A stretch of 64,000 nt of DNA from NCBI GenBank assembly GCA_964422925.1, contig CAYRDC010000009.1, positions 1 through 64,000 on the forward strand. Reading direction: 5' to 3'. Of the stretch, positions 1 through 10,643 are shown in pieces; position 1 is the first letter of the stretch, and each line of letters starts with the position of its first letter. A model generated the notes under the pieces. The model did no database searches, had not been told where the DNA came from, and worked only from the letters and a program-made list of their open reading frames with translations. This DNA comes from CAYRDC01 sp964422925 (GTDB taxonomy: Bacteria; Bacteroidota; Bacteroidia; Chitinophagales; S012-47). The translations under genes and the position numbers were made by a program.

Positions 1-71
1 TTCCTCAGTATGCAAACCGGCCGGGAAGTGATGAACCGGAAAGTGGTTTTGTATTAACATGCAAGAATGGC

Positions 72-407
72 CTACATAAAACCCAGCTGCAGGCGGGCCG
101 ATTCGGACATCATGTCCATGGTCCAGGGCGGGTCGAAGGTAAGTTCAATTTCCACATCCGAAACACCGGCAATGCCTTTGACCTTCTGCCTTATTTCCTC
201 CGGCAGGGTCTGCACAGCCGGGCAATTGGGCGAGGTAAGCGTCATGAGGATATGCACCTTGCCCGTTACGCTAACATTCACTTCGTAGATCAGCCCCAGC
301 TCGTACACATTTACCGGGATTTCCGGGTCGTAACAGGTGCGCAGCACCTGGATTACCTCATCCTTGATCTCCACAAAGCTTCTTTCCACTTCTTTTTCTT
401 TTCCCAT
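72..407 (-). CDS. DUF59/MIP18-family protein (SufT-like), last gene of SUF operon
   Basis: This 111-residue protein is a single DUF59 (PaaD/MIP18) domain. Visible hallmarks are the DPEIPVNVYELGLIYEV segment and the LTSPNCPA loop carrying the conserved cysteine. Members of this family act late in iron-sulfur cluster assembly, as maturation or delivery factors; that role is known from the family, not shown here. It lies 30 bases after sufE on the same strand and is probably the last gene of the SUF transcript. The 71 bases between its stop and the left edge hold nothing I can recognise. Confidence 0.88.
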   Translation of the reverse strand: MGKEKEVERSFVEIKDEVIQVLRTCYDPEIPVNVYELGLIYEVNVSVTGKVHILMTLTSPNCPAVQTLPEEIRQKVKGIAGVSDVEIELTFDPPWTMDMMSESARLQLGFM

Positions 408-437
408 ACCGGTTTGTTCAATGGATATTGCCTGTAA

Positions 438-854
438 TTAGTTCATAAATCTCCGGGCATCGCTGCGGATGCGTTCAATCATGTACTGCAGACCGTTGGA
501 ACGCTGCTCGGTGAGGTGGGCGCTCAGGTCAATGGCCTTCAGAAAATCAAGGGGGGCATTCACGATTTCACCGGGTTCGCGCCCGTTGAGCACGCGCAGC
601 AGCAGGGCAATCATGCCCTTGGTGATTACCGTATTGCTGTCGGCCTGGTAATGCACTTTTCCGTCCTCGAAACGGCTGTGGAGCCATACGGTAGAGGTGC
701 AGCCTTCAATGATGTTTTCATCGGTTTTCAAAGCATCATCCATGGGTGGCAACTTATTGCCCAGGTCAATCAGGTATTCGTATTGCTGGATGGGGTCATC
801 AAACAAGTTGAATTCCTCGATTATTTCCTGTTCAATTTCCTGCATCGGTTTCAT
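438..854 (-). CDS. sufE: SufE sulfur acceptor protein
   Basis: The 138-residue product is a full-length SufE. It takes persulfide sulfur from SufS and passes it to the SufBCD scaffold in the cytoplasm. The conserved acceptor cysteine is C52 in the motif IIEGCTSTVWL, followed by the typical D-G-x-x-x-Y-x-A-D-S-N strand and a C-terminal helix with SARS/SNGLQYMIERI-type residues. Twelve bases separate it from the sufS stop, so the two are very likely co-transcribed and co-translated. Start is an ATG. Confidence 0.93.
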   Translation of the reverse strand: MKPMQEIEQEIIEEFNLFDDPIQQYEYLIDLGNKLPPMDDALKTDENIIEGCTSTVWLHSRFEDGKVHYQADSNTVITKGMIALLLRVLNGREPGEIVNAPLDFLKAIDLSAHLTEQRSNGLQYMIERIRSDARRFMN

Positions 855-866
855 GGCGGTTTATTT

Positions 867-2126
867 TCAGGATAACATTTGCATGGCCCTGTCCACGGCC
901 CGGACAAAAATACCGACTTCCTCAAGCGTATTGTAAAAGGCAAACGAGGCCCGGCAGGTGCCGTCAATGCCGTAATGGTCCATAATGGGCTGGGTGCAAT
1001 GGTGGCCGGTACGGATTGCCACTCCGAATTTATCGAGGAGGGTGCCCACATCGAAGGCGTGGAGTTTCCCGGCCAGGAAGGAAATGACGCTGGCCTTGCC
1101 GGGCGCAGTGCCGTAAATGCGGATGCCGGGCAGGCTGCCGAGCTGTTCCGTGGCGGCTTCGAGCAGCGCCTGTTCCTGCCTGCGGATATTTTCAAAGCCC
1201 ACCCAGCGCATGTATTTCAGGGCTTCTGCCAGGGCAATGCCCCCCGCGATGTTGGGTGTTCCCGCTTCAAATTTGTAAGGCAGTCTGTTGTAAGTGATTT
1301 TCTCAAAGCTCACTTTATCAATCATTTCCCCGCCCCCCATAAAGGGATCCATGGCTTCGAGCAGCTCGCGTTTGCCGTACAGCACCCCTATGCCGGTGGG
1401 CCCGTAGGCTTTGTGGCCTGAAAAGGCCAGGAAATCGCAGTCCAGTTCCTGCACGTCCAGCGGGCCGTGGGGTATGGCCTGGGCCGCGTCCACAAAGGAA
1501 AGCGCCCCGGCTTCATGAGCCAACCGGATAATCTCGCGGACCGGGTTTACCGTACCCAGCGTGTTGGAAGTGTGCACCAAGGAAACCATGCGGGTTTTTT
1601 CGTTCAGCAGCCCGCGGTAAGCTTCCATATCCAGCGAGCCGTCCTCAAGCAAAGGAATCACCCGGAGCTTGCATCCTTTTTCCTCGCAGATCCGGTACCA
1701 GGGCACGATGTTGGCGTGGTGCTCCATTTCGGTAAGGATGACCTCATCGCCAGGTTTCAGGAACTTCCGGCCCCAGGCATTGGCCACCAGGTTAACACCT
1801 TCGGTGGTTCCCCTGACAAAATTCACCAGTTCCCGCTCCGGGGCGTTAATGAACTCCCGCACGGTTTCCCTGGCCTGTTCATAGGCATGGGTGGCCTGGT
1901 CGCTCAGGTAATGCAGGCCCCGGTGGATGTTGCTGTTGCACCTGGCATAATAATCCGAGATGGCATCGATCACCTGCCGCGGCTTCTGTGATGTGGCGGC
2001 ATTGTCCAGGTACACCAGCGGTTTGTTGTACACTTCGCGGGAAAGAATAGGAAAATCTTCCCGGATACGCTGAACATCAAAGGTTTCCAGTGGTTTTTCG
2101 CTGATATGTTGCCCGCCACATCCCAT
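867..2126 (-). CDS. sufS: SufS cysteine desulfurase
   Basis: This is a class V aminotransferase-fold PLP enzyme of 419 residues that releases sulfur from cysteine as an enzyme-bound persulfide. The PLP lysine is K239 in SGHKAYGPTG. The persulfide cysteine is C377 in RTGHHCTQP, and the short loop around it is typical of group II desulfurases that need SufE. H137-H138 of EMEHHANIVPW and the D213-A-A-Q216 motif contact the cofactor. The first 15 residues (with a CGG motif) precede the usual family start, but the ATG fits the 10-base spacing to sufD. A downstream start cannot be excluded. Confidence 0.95.
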   Translation of the reverse strand: MGCGGQHISEKPLETFDVQRIREDFPILSREVYNKPLVYLDNAATSQKPRQVIDAISDYYARCNSNIHRGLHYLSDQATHAYEQARETVREFINAPERELVNFVRGTTEGVNLVANAWGRKFLKPGDEVILTEMEHHANIVPWYRICEEKGCKLRVIPLLEDGSLDMEAYRGLLNEKTRMVSLVHTSNTLGTVNPVREIIRLAHEAGALSFVDAAQAIPHGPLDVQELDCDFLAFSGHKAYGPTGIGVLYGKRELLEAMDPFMGGGEMIDKVSFEKITYNRLPYKFEAGTPNIAGGIALAEALKYMRWVGFENIRRQEQALLEAATEQLGSLPGIRIYGTAPGKASVISFLAGKLHAFDVGTLLDKFGVAIRTGHHCTQPIMDHYGIDGTCRASFAFYNTLEEVGIFVRAVDRAMQMLS

Positions 2127-2136
2127 GAATTGCGCG

Positions 2137-3435
2137 TTAATTTACAATGAACCTTTTTTCCAGTATGTGACTAAAGTGACTTTTAATTCCTTCCAGGGGA
2201 ATGTTGTCCAGCACATCCCAGGCAAAAGCATAGGTCAGCAGGTTTTTGGCATCCTGCCGGCCGAGGCCCCGGGTGCGCAGATAAAACAGCGCGTTCGGGT
2301 CAAGCCCACCGGATGTGGCTCCGTGAGAGCACTTTACATCATCGGCAAAAATTTCCAGCTGCGGCTTGGTGTTGATGGTTGCCCCGTTGGAGAGCAGGAT
2401 ATTCGGGTTATGCTGAAAAGCGTTGGTGCGCTGGGCATCCTTCCTCACCAGTATCTTGCCGTTGAAAACGCCTGTGCTGTTGCCATCCAGTATGCCCTTG
2501 TAAAGCTCGTTGCTCCAGGCATCGGGTACGGCATGGTCCATGAAGGTGCGGTTGTCCACATGCTGTTCGCCACGAAGCAGGTACAGGCCATAGAGGCGGA
2601 CTTCCGCCCCTTCGCCCAGGATATGCACCGAAAGGTTGTTGCGCACCAGGCGGCCTCCCAGGGTAATGTGCCACGCGTACAACTTGCTGTTCCTTCCCAG
2701 CGTGACGCGGGCATGATCAAGGTAAACATCCTCGTTTTCCTGCTCGTGGATCACGAACAGGTTCACCGTGCTGCCATCCCCAATATCCAGGCGGAAATTG
2801 GAATTGTTCAGTTCGCCTGTCTTACCGGTGGAAAGGGCAGCGGCATGCAATACCAGGGAAACCCGGCACCGTTTTCCGACACTGACCGTATGGGAAGGCT
2901 GCACCAGCAGGGCTTCCCCCTGGTGACGGTTCAGGTTCAGTAAAAACAACGGGCGCTCCGGTTCTGCCTTATCGGGAATGCTGATCACGGCCCCGTCCTG
3001 TAGAAAGGCATCGTTGAGGAGGATGAAAGGTTCTTCCTTCACGTCTTCCGGATCTTCCGCCCGGGGTTTCCAGTCATGTTCTTTCTGTTTCAGGCCAGAC
3101 AGGGTTTCAAAGTCGAAAGGATAGGGTCCCGGACTTGACAGGTCATGTGCAAACCAGCCGTTGAGGAATACAAAACGCCAAGCCTCTTCCACGCCCAGGA
3201 AGAGTTCATCCGGCAGGGCAGATACCCCGTCAGCCGATGTGCCGGGCAGCCGGAATTTTCCCTTGCCCAGAACCGGGCGCAAAGGGGTGTATTTCCAGGC
3301 TTCCGTTTTGGGGCCCGGCAGGCCGGCTTCCAGGAAACGGGCCATCTGCTCCTTTTGCCACCGGGCCACCTCCTGACGCGGGGCCAGGAATCCGGCATGT
3401 GCCTGCTCCATATTTTTCAGAAAGTCCTTGCTCAT
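2137..3435 (-). CDS. sufD: SufD Fe-S cluster assembly scaffold subunit
   Basis: The 432-residue protein carries the SufBD beta-helix core in its second half, including the signature VKCSHGATSGGLDPNALFY near the C-terminus. SufD pairs with SufB and two SufC ATPases to form the scaffold on which clusters are built. The N-terminal third is diverged, as is usual for SufD. It begins 12 bases after the sufC stop. The ATG start is supported by the close spacing; no better upstream start exists. Confidence 0.93.
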   Translation of the reverse strand: MSKDFLKNMEQAHAGFLAPRQEVARWQKEQMARFLEAGLPGPKTEAWKYTPLRPVLGKGKFRLPGTSADGVSALPDELFLGVEEAWRFVFLNGWFAHDLSSPGPYPFDFETLSGLKQKEHDWKPRAEDPEDVKEEPFILLNDAFLQDGAVISIPDKAEPERPLFLLNLNRHQGEALLVQPSHTVSVGKRCRVSLVLHAAALSTGKTGELNNSNFRLDIGDGSTVNLFVIHEQENEDVYLDHARVTLGRNSKLYAWHITLGGRLVRNNLSVHILGEGAEVRLYGLYLLRGEQHVDNRTFMDHAVPDAWSNELYKGILDGNSTGVFNGKILVRKDAQRTNAFQHNPNILLSNGATINTKPQLEIFADDVKCSHGATSGGLDPNALFYLRTRGLGRQDAKNLLTYAFAWDVLDNIPLEGIKSHFSHILEKRFIVN

Positions 3436-3447
3436 AGCTTTTCGTGC

Positions 3448-4203
3448 TTAAGAGGCTGAGATTTCCTCGCGTATCCAGTCATAGCCTTTTTCTTCCAGTG
3501 CCAGGGCCAGCTCCTTGCCGCCTGACTTCACAATGCGCCCGTCAAACAGCACATGCACCTCATCGGGCACAATGTAATCGAGCAGGCGCTGGTAGTGGGT
3601 GATCACCAGGAAAGCCTTCTCCGGGGCGCGCAGCTTGTTCACCCCACCGGCCACGATGCGCAGGGCGTCAATGTCGAGCCCGGAATCGGTTTCATCCAGC
3701 ACGGCCAGCACGGGATCGAGCACAGCCATCTGGAATATTTCGTTCCGCTTCTTTTCCCCGCCCGAAAAGCCTTCGTTGAGCGAACGGCTCAGGAAGGATT
3801 TGTCGAGCTCCACCAGTTCCCGCTTTTCGTTGAGCAGTTTCAGCATCTGCACCGCGTCCAGCGGCTCCTCTCCCCGGTGTTTGCGGATTTCGTTCAGGGC
3901 GGTTTTCAGGAAATTGGCCGTGCTCACGCCCGGGATTTCCATGGGGTACTGGAAAGCCAGGAAAATCCCCTTCCGGGCCCGCTCCTCCGGGGCAAGATCA
4001 AGGATGCTTTCCCCTCGGAACAGGATATCCCCTTCCGTGACCTCGTACTCCGGTTTGCCGGCAATGATATTGGCCAGTGTGCTTTTGCCCGACCCGTTCG
4101 GTCCCATGATGGCGTGCACCTTCCCGGTCTCCAGTTTCAGGTTTATGCCTTTTAATATTTCCGTGCCGTTGATTCCGGCATGCAGGTTTTTGATTTCAAG
4201 CAT
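3448..4203 (-). CDS. sufC: SufC ABC-type ATPase
   Basis: This 251-residue cytoplasmic ATPase powers the SufBCD scaffold. Walker A is GPNGSGKST at residues 34-42, the ABC signature is FSGGEKKR at 146-153 and Walker B is VLAVLDET at 165-172, followed by D-S-G-L-D-I. The extra acidic stretch after the signature is typical of SufC rather than of transporters, and no membrane partner is nearby. It sits between sufB and sufD in the usual order, with 31 bases to sufB. Confidence 0.95.
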   Translation of the reverse strand: MLEIKNLHAGINGTEILKGINLKLETGKVHAIMGPNGSGKSTLANIIAGKPEYEVTEGDILFRGESILDLAPEERARKGIFLAFQYPMEIPGVSTANFLKTALNEIRKHRGEEPLDAVQMLKLLNEKRELVELDKSFLSRSLNEGFSGGEKKRNEIFQMAVLDPVLAVLDETDSGLDIDALRIVAGGVNKLRAPEKAFLVITHYQRLLDYIVPDEVHVLFDGRIVKSGGKELALALEEKGYDWIREEISAS

Positions 4204-4234
4204 TGATCAGTGATTTTTTAATCCAGGTATTTTA

Positions 4235-5680
<1,446 letters not shown>

Positions 5681-5700
5681 CAGGTGTAAGGATTTGGATG

Positions 5701-5731
5701 CAAAGTTCGGGTTTCGTCAAGGGTAAAACAA
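5701..5731 (-). promoter_or_regulatory. Candidate promoter of the suf operon
   Basis: Reading the minus strand, TTG (5731-5729) is followed after 20 bases by GAACTTTG (5708-5701). This matches the Bacteroidota primary sigma-factor pattern TTG-N17..23-TAnnTTTG with one mismatch. It lies 21 bases upstream of the sufB ATG. No operator palindrome was seen. Confidence 0.4.
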
Positions 5732-5874
5732 GGCTTAATTAGAATTGGTTTAATTAATGGGGGATATTTTGGGTTGTTGGGTTTTGGGGAGTGGGTTTTC
5801 AGGAGTGGGCTTGCCGGTTTTCGACAGGTCTGGGACATCGGTTTCGTCTTTTAGGCAGTAATACTATCCTCTGA

Positions 5875-5907
5875 CTTCGTCATTCGTCATTCGACATTCA
5901 TCATTCC
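5875..5907. repeat. Short imperfect ATTCGTC-type tandem repeat
   Basis: Within the 304-base gap between sufB and the next gene, the unit CATTCG/CATTCA repeats four to five times with small changes. The rest of the gap is T/G-rich on its left side and holds no reading frame or hairpin that I can support. Confidence 0.45.
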
Positions 5908-5948
5908 ATACAAGCATACCGCCTTTTCACCGGTTTCACCGGATTCGT

Positions 5949-5956
5949 TATATTTG
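5949..5956 (+). promoter_or_regulatory. Candidate -7 box (TATATTTG)
   Basis: A perfect TAnnTTTG element 28 bases upstream of the ATG of the deacylase-like gene. No TTG is found 17-23 bases further upstream, so the support is only the -7 element and its position. Confidence 0.35.
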
Positions 5957-5984
5957 TTTACACAAACCAAGCGTATCCATTTGC

Positions 5985-7205
5985 ATGGAAGAATCTGACG
6001 ATCCGCACTCTGCCACCCAGGCCATTACCCACACAGCCCGCATTATCGGCAGCTATACACGGGAGAAACCCGGTCCGGTGTTTGTCCTGATAGGCGGCCT
6101 GCACGGCAATGAACCGGAAGGAGTGAAAGCCATTGAGCGTGTATTCAATACCCTGAACAGCCGGCAAATTCCCTGCAAAGGGGAAATACACGGGTTTATC
6201 GGACATACCGGGGCTTATGATTCGAACCAGCGGTATATCGACAAGGACCTGAATCGTATCTGGACCCGGGAAAACCTGATGCTGGTCCGTTCCGGGCTGC
6301 TGGATCATGACAATGTCCCGGTGGAAATGATTGAAATGCAAGAGTTGTTCAACCACTTCCAGCATGTGGTGCGCAGGGATGATGAGAAAGTGTTTGTAAT
6401 GGACCTGCATGCCACCGCGGCCGAAAGCCCACCGTTTTTCGTGCTGGGCGACACCCTCCGCAACCGTCTGTTTGCTCACCACCTGCCCGTACCGGTGGTG
6501 TTGGGCATTGAAGAGCAGGTGGAAGGCACCATTTCGAGCCTGCTGAATGACCTGGGCTATATCTGCGTGACTTTTGAAGCGGGCCGTCAGGGCGATGAGA
6601 AGACCATCGAGCTGCACGAAGCCGCTATCTGGGTGGAACTGGTTACTTCGGGATGCCTGAGGGAGGAGGATGTACCCGGTTACAGGAATTATGTGCGGCA
6701 GCTTTCCCGCGCCTGCAAGGGTTTGCCACGGGTTTTCGAATCGGTATATCACTACCTGCTGCGTGGAGACGAATCGTTTGTCATGGAACCGGGCTTTGCC
6801 AATTTTGCCCGCATCCGGAAAAACCAGGTACTGGGTTGCGATAAGAACGGTCCGGTCAGGGCCACGAAATCGGGGTATCTGTTTGCGCCCCTGTACCAGA
6901 AACAGGGTAGCGAGGGGTTTTTTATCCTGCAGAAAGTGCATCCTTTCTGGCTCTGGCTTTCTTACAGGCTTCGCAAAATGCAGTTCGACCGGTTCCTGCC
7001 CCTGCTGCCGGGCATACACCGCCACCCCGAACGCAAGGACACCATGGTGGTCAATACCCGCGTGGCCCGGCTGCGGGTCACCGGCTTTTTCCACCTGCTG
7101 GGTTACCGCAAGGTGCGCAAGGTGCGCCACCTGTTATTCCTCACCCGCAGGAAACACGACCTGCACGGGCGCAGGGACCCGCTCCGCGAAGATGAAAACG
7201 GCTGA
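5985..7205 (+). CDS. Succinylglutamate desuccinylase/aspartoacylase-family zinc hydrolase
   Basis: The 406-residue protein belongs to the AstE/AspA branch of M14-like zinc carboxypeptidase folds, which deacylate N-acyl amino acids. Zinc ligands H40 and E43 lie in GGLHGNEPEG, the third ligand H142 in VMDLHATAAE, and the substrate arginine in DLNR (88-91). The likely catalytic glutamate is E198 in TFEAGRQG. There is no signal peptide, so it is probably cytoplasmic. The C-terminal 150 residues are longer than in short aspartoacylases and are basic. The true acyl substrate cannot be told from the sequence. It stands alone on the plus strand. Confidence 0.82.
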   Translation: MEESDDPHSATQAITHTARIIGSYTREKPGPVFVLIGGLHGNEPEGVKAIERVFNTLNSRQIPCKGEIHGFIGHTGAYDSNQRYIDKDLNRIWTRENLMLVRSGLLDHDNVPVEMIEMQELFNHFQHVVRRDDEKVFVMDLHATAAESPPFFVLGDTLRNRLFAHHLPVPVVLGIEEQVEGTISSLLNDLGYICVTFEAGRQGDEKTIELHEAAIWVELVTSGCLREEDVPGYRNYVRQLSRACKGLPRVFESVYHYLLRGDESFVMEPGFANFARIRKNQVLGCDKNGPVRATKSGYLFAPLYQKQGSEGFFILQKVHPFWLWLSYRLRKMQFDRFLPLLPGIHRHPERKDTMVVNTRVARLRVTGFFHLLGYRKVRKVRHLLFLTRRKHDLHGRRDPLREDENG

Positions 7206-7291
7206 TCGCAAAGCATCCCGGCCGGGCTTGTTACCCTGTTTCCGGGAATTCTTGCTAATTTTACTATACTTCATCTTATCTATTAAAGCCC

Positions 7292-10200
7292 ATGAGATCT
7301 TTTCGTAAGTTTTTCGCTGTTGCCGGCACAGTGGTGGCCGGAACCCTGTTGTTACTCAGTTATTCCACCGGGCCGGGGAACGCGGGCTTACGGGTTACCG
7401 GCAGTCCGGTTGACCAGGGTACCTGCGTGATGTGCCATACTTCGCATCCCCTGAATTCGGGTACTGGTAGCATTACCATCAGCGGGCTTACTTCCTATAC
7501 ACCGGGTTCCACTTACACCATGACCGTTACCGTTACCAATTCATCGATCAACCGGTACGGGTTTCAGCTGGTGGCCCTGGTGGATGCCAATAACAACAAT
7601 GCCGGCAGCCTGACAGCCGGTTCCGGTATGCATGTGGTGACCCTGAACGGGCGGCAGTATATTGAACACAGCACACCCAGCAGTTCCGGGGTGTTTACCT
7701 TTACCTGGACGGCCCCTTCGACCAATGTAGGTTCCGTTACCTTTTACGCGGCCGGCAACGCGGCCGAAAACCCTACTGGCAGCCCGCTGGGCGATTATAT
7801 TTACTCCACTTCCCTGGCAATTACCGGGCCGGCCGTTCCGCCCATTGCGGATTTTATTGCCGATACCACTGATGTTTGTGCCATGCAGAACGTGTTTTTC
7901 ACCGATCTTTCCACCGGAACCATTACATCCTGGCAATGGGATTTCGGGGCCGGGGCTTTACCCGCCACCTATAACGGGCAAACGCCTCCCCCGGTAAAAT
8001 ATTCAACTCCGGGGCTGAAAACCGTGCAGCTTACAGTCAGCGGCCCGGCCGGCAGCGATGTGCTAACGCGCGTGGATTATATCAATGTGCATCCCATCCC
8101 GCTTGTGTCCATTACACCGGTGGTAGACACCATATGCCTGGGCGACAGCGTGTTGCTGACTGCCAGCGGGGCCGATACCTATACCTGGTCTCCCACCGGG
8201 AGCCTGAGCGATTCCACGGGCCCCATGGTTTGGGCTTCGCCCACCGTTACCACCAGCTATGTGGTAACGGGTACTACCGTGGCAGGATGTAAGGACCAGG
8301 CCCTGGCCAAGGTAGTGGTGGCACAGCCGCCCGTAGCTTCGGTTTCACCTGACGATACTATTTGTGCGGGAGGAAGCGTTCAGCTTACCGTTACCGGCTT
8401 TGGCCCCCTGAGTTATGACTGGTCGCCTTCCACTGGGCTGAGCTGTGTGTTGTGTCCCGACCCGGTGGCTTCGCCTGCTGTTACCACCACTTATACGGTT
8501 ATGGTTACGAACGCTTTCGGGTGTATCCTGACGGATTCCGTGACTGTGACGGTAAATCCTTTACCGGTTGTTTCCATTACCGGGGGCGATACCGTTTGCC
8601 AGGGCAGCGGGGCACAGCTTATCGCTTCAGGCGCTTCCACTTATCAGTGGAGCCCGGCAGGCGGGTTGTCGTGTACCTCCTGCCCGGATCCGTATGCCAC
8701 GCCACAGGCATCCACCCAGTACACGGTAACCGCTACGGATGCCAACGGTTGCACAGCCACTGATTCTGTCTGGGTGTATGTATTGCCCGCTCCTAACGTG
8801 AGCGCCAGTGGCAATGTGAGCATTTGCAATGGTGACCATACCCAATTGACGGCCAGCGGGGCTTCGTCTTATTCCTGGCAGCCGTCCGCGGGCCTGTCCT
8901 GTACCACCTGCCCTGACCCAGTGGCATCACCTACTACCACGACTACTTACAAGGTGACCGGTACGGATGCCAGCGGATGCACCGACACGGGCCTGGTAAC
9001 CGTAACCGTGCTGCCACTACCGAATGTATCGGTTTTGCCTGCAGCGGATACGGCCTGTGAAGGATCGGGTGTCCAGATTATTTCTTCGGGCGGGGTGTTT
9101 TACAGCTGGCAGCCGGCTGCGGGCCTGAGTTGCAGCGCCTGCCCCGACCCGTACGCCACACCTGTCACCAGCACAACCTATACATTGACCGTTATGGGCG
9201 CCAATGGCTGCACCGCCACGGACAGTATTCATATTGAAGTGGAACCGACCATTACGCTCCAGGTGCAGGCTACGAGCGATACCCTTTGTGCCGGGCAGGC
9301 CACAACGATAACAGTTTCGGGCGGAACTAACTATATCTGGGCCCCGTCACAAAGCCTGGATGTGGGCATCGGGCCGGTGGTTCACGCCACTCCGTCTTCC
9401 ACCACTACCTATACGGTTACCGCTACTTCAGCCAGCGGTTTGTGCCAGGACAGCGCCACGATAACTATTACCGTGAACAGCCAGCCTACGGTGAGCGTAA
9501 CACCTTCTGTGGCATCCATTTGCCAGGGCGACAGCGTGCTGCTGACGGCCAGCGGGGCCGTTTCTTTCCACTGGTCGCCCGCAGCCGGGTTGAGCACTAC
9601 TTCCGGGGCTTCCGTGTATGCAGCTCCGCTGAGCACAACCACCTATACGGTGGTCGGTAACAACAATAACGGCTGCACGGATACCACAACGGTAACCGTA
9701 AACGTAAGTACGGCCGTACAGGTAACAGTCAGCCCCGCGGCTGATTCCATTTGCCCGGGCGCTTCCGTGACACTGACCGCTTCCGGGGCTGCGAATTATC
9801 AATGGATGCCGGCTGCCGGCCTCGATACTACAGCCGGGGCAATGGTCCATACTTCGCCTGCTTCATCCACTGTTTACACGGTGATCGGAACGGTGGGTAG
9901 CGGGCTTTGCGCGGATACGGCCACGGTTTCCATCATAGTCTTCCCGCAGTCGGTGCTGATCTTCACGGCTTCGGCCGACAGCATCTGCCTCGGTGAAACC
10001 GATACACTGTCCCTTTCGATGCCGGGGATGGTGACCTTTCAAGTCATACCGGCACCTGGCATACCCATTGGCAACCCGTTTATGGTGACGCCTGGCGCGA
10101 CCACCTCCTATATTGCCACAGCCACTGACACCAATGGTTGCACCGATTCTGACACGCTGACCGTATATGTGCTGCCGCTGCCGGTGGTGAGCCTGACCCA

Positions 10201-10636
10201 GTCGGCTGACACCCTGATGGCTACGGGCGGCTACGCAAATTATGCTTGGCACCTGAACGGCAACCCGGACACGGTAACCGGCCAGAATGTGCTGGTGGTG
10301 AACCAGACGGGAAGCTGGTTTGTGGTTGTCACCGATGCCAACGGCTGCAGCGATACCAGCAACTCGGTCACCTACACGAGCATTCCGTCAATGGGCTCGA
10401 ATGGCCTGTTCGGCCTGTACCCGAACCCCACAGCGGGCGCGGTTAATTACCGTCTGGAGCGCATTGCGCTGCCGGCCCGGCTGGAAGTCTTTGACATCAG
10501 CGGCAGGCGGGTCGGGGAGTTCCGGGTTGACCGGCCATCGGGTCAGCTGCCCCTCGAAGACATTGGCCAGGGGATATACATCCTCCAGCTGAGCGCTGAA
10601 ACCGGGGTGTTCCGTCAGAAACTGGTGATTGAATAG
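7292..10636 (+). CDS. T9SS-secreted surface protein: CXXCH choice-of-anchor V domain, PKD domain and Ig-like repeats
   Basis: This 1,114-residue protein has a signal peptide (about residues 1-32), then a Reeler-like 'choice-of-anchor V' domain to about residue 180 with a CXXCH motif (C45-x2-C48-H49). A PKD domain follows (about 187-270, with SWQWDFG). Next come nine clear and one degenerate Ig-like repeats of about 65-80 residues, sharing a D-x-I/V-C-x-G start and a T-x-Y-T-V end. The last ~75 residues (LYPNPTAG to the end) are a type A T9SS sorting domain. Repeats 2-5 carry an extra LSC-x2-CPDP motif. Such proteins are usually adhesins or cell-surface fibres. Whether the CXXCH binds heme is not shown. 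The gene converges on the GH31 gene, seven bases apart. Confidence 0.88.
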   Translation: MRSFRKFFAVAGTVVAGTLLLLSYSTGPGNAGLRVTGSPVDQGTCVMCHTSHPLNSGTGSITISGLTSYTPGSTYTMTVTVTNSSINRYGFQLVALVDANNNNAGSLTAGSGMHVVTLNGRQYIEHSTPSSSGVFTFTWTAPSTNVGSVTFYAAGNAAENPTGSPLGDYIYSTSLAITGPAVPPIADFIADTTDVCAMQNVFFTDLSTGTITSWQWDFGAGALPATYNGQTPPPVKYSTPGLKTVQLTVSGPAGSDVLTRVDYINVHPIPLVSITPVVDTICLGDSVLLTASGADTYTWSPTGSLSDSTGPMVWASPTVTTSYVVTGTTVAGCKDQALAKVVVAQPPVASVSPDDTICAGGSVQLTVTGFGPLSYDWSPSTGLSCVLCPDPVASPAVTTTYTVMVTNAFGCILTDSVTVTVNPLPVVSITGGDTVCQGSGAQLIASGASTYQWSPAGGLSCTSCPDPYATPQASTQYTVTATDANGCTATDSVWVYVLPAPNVSASGNVSICNGDHTQLTASGASSYSWQPSAGLSCTTCPDPVASPTTTTTYKVTGTDASGCTDTGLVTVTVLPLPNVSVLPAADTACEGSGVQIISSGGVFYSWQPAAGLSCSACPDPYATPVTSTTYTLTVMGANGCTATDSIHIEVEPTITLQVQATSDTLCAGQATTITVSGGTNYIWAPSQSLDVGIGPVVHATPSSTTTYTVTATSASGLCQDSATITITVNSQPTVSVTPSVASICQGDSVLLTASGAVSFHWSPAAGLSTTSGASVYAAPLSTTTYTVVGNNNNGCTDTTTVTVNVSTAVQVTVSPAADSICPGASVTLTASGAANYQWMPAAGLDTTAGAMVHTSPASSTVYTVIGTVGSGLCADTATVSIIVFPQSVLIFTASADSICLGETDTLSLSMPGMVTFQVIPAPGIPIGNPFMVTPGATTSYIATATDTNGCTDSDTLTVYVLPLPVVSLTQSADTLMATGGYANYAWHLNGNPDTVTGQNVLVVNQTGSWFVVVTDANGCSDTSNSVTYTSIPSMGSNGLFGLYPNPTAGAVNYRLERIALPARLEVFDISGRRVGEFRVDRPSGQLPLEDIGQGIYILQLSAETGVFRQKLVIE
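8095..10370 (+). repeat. Tandem coding repeats for Ig-like domains
   Basis: Nine to ten diverged tandem units of roughly 200-235 bases encode the Ig-like repeats of the surface protein. The best-conserved parts at DNA level are the segments encoding CxGxxxxLTASG and TTTYTV. Units 2-5 are most alike, since all have the CPDP insertion, which suggests recent duplication among them. Confidence 0.75.
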
Positions 10637-10643
10637 ACGGCCA

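Noticed and set aside
5958..7130. 390-codon minus-strand open frame opposite the deacylase gene
   Set aside because: It is fully antisense to a gene with intact zinc motifs and has no recognisable protein sequence; GC-rich codon bias creates such shadows.
8095..10370. Regular repeats that could be mistaken for a CRISPR array
   Set aside because: Units are 200-235 bases, diverged, in frame and encode Ig-like domains; there are no short identical repeats with unique spacers and no cas genes.
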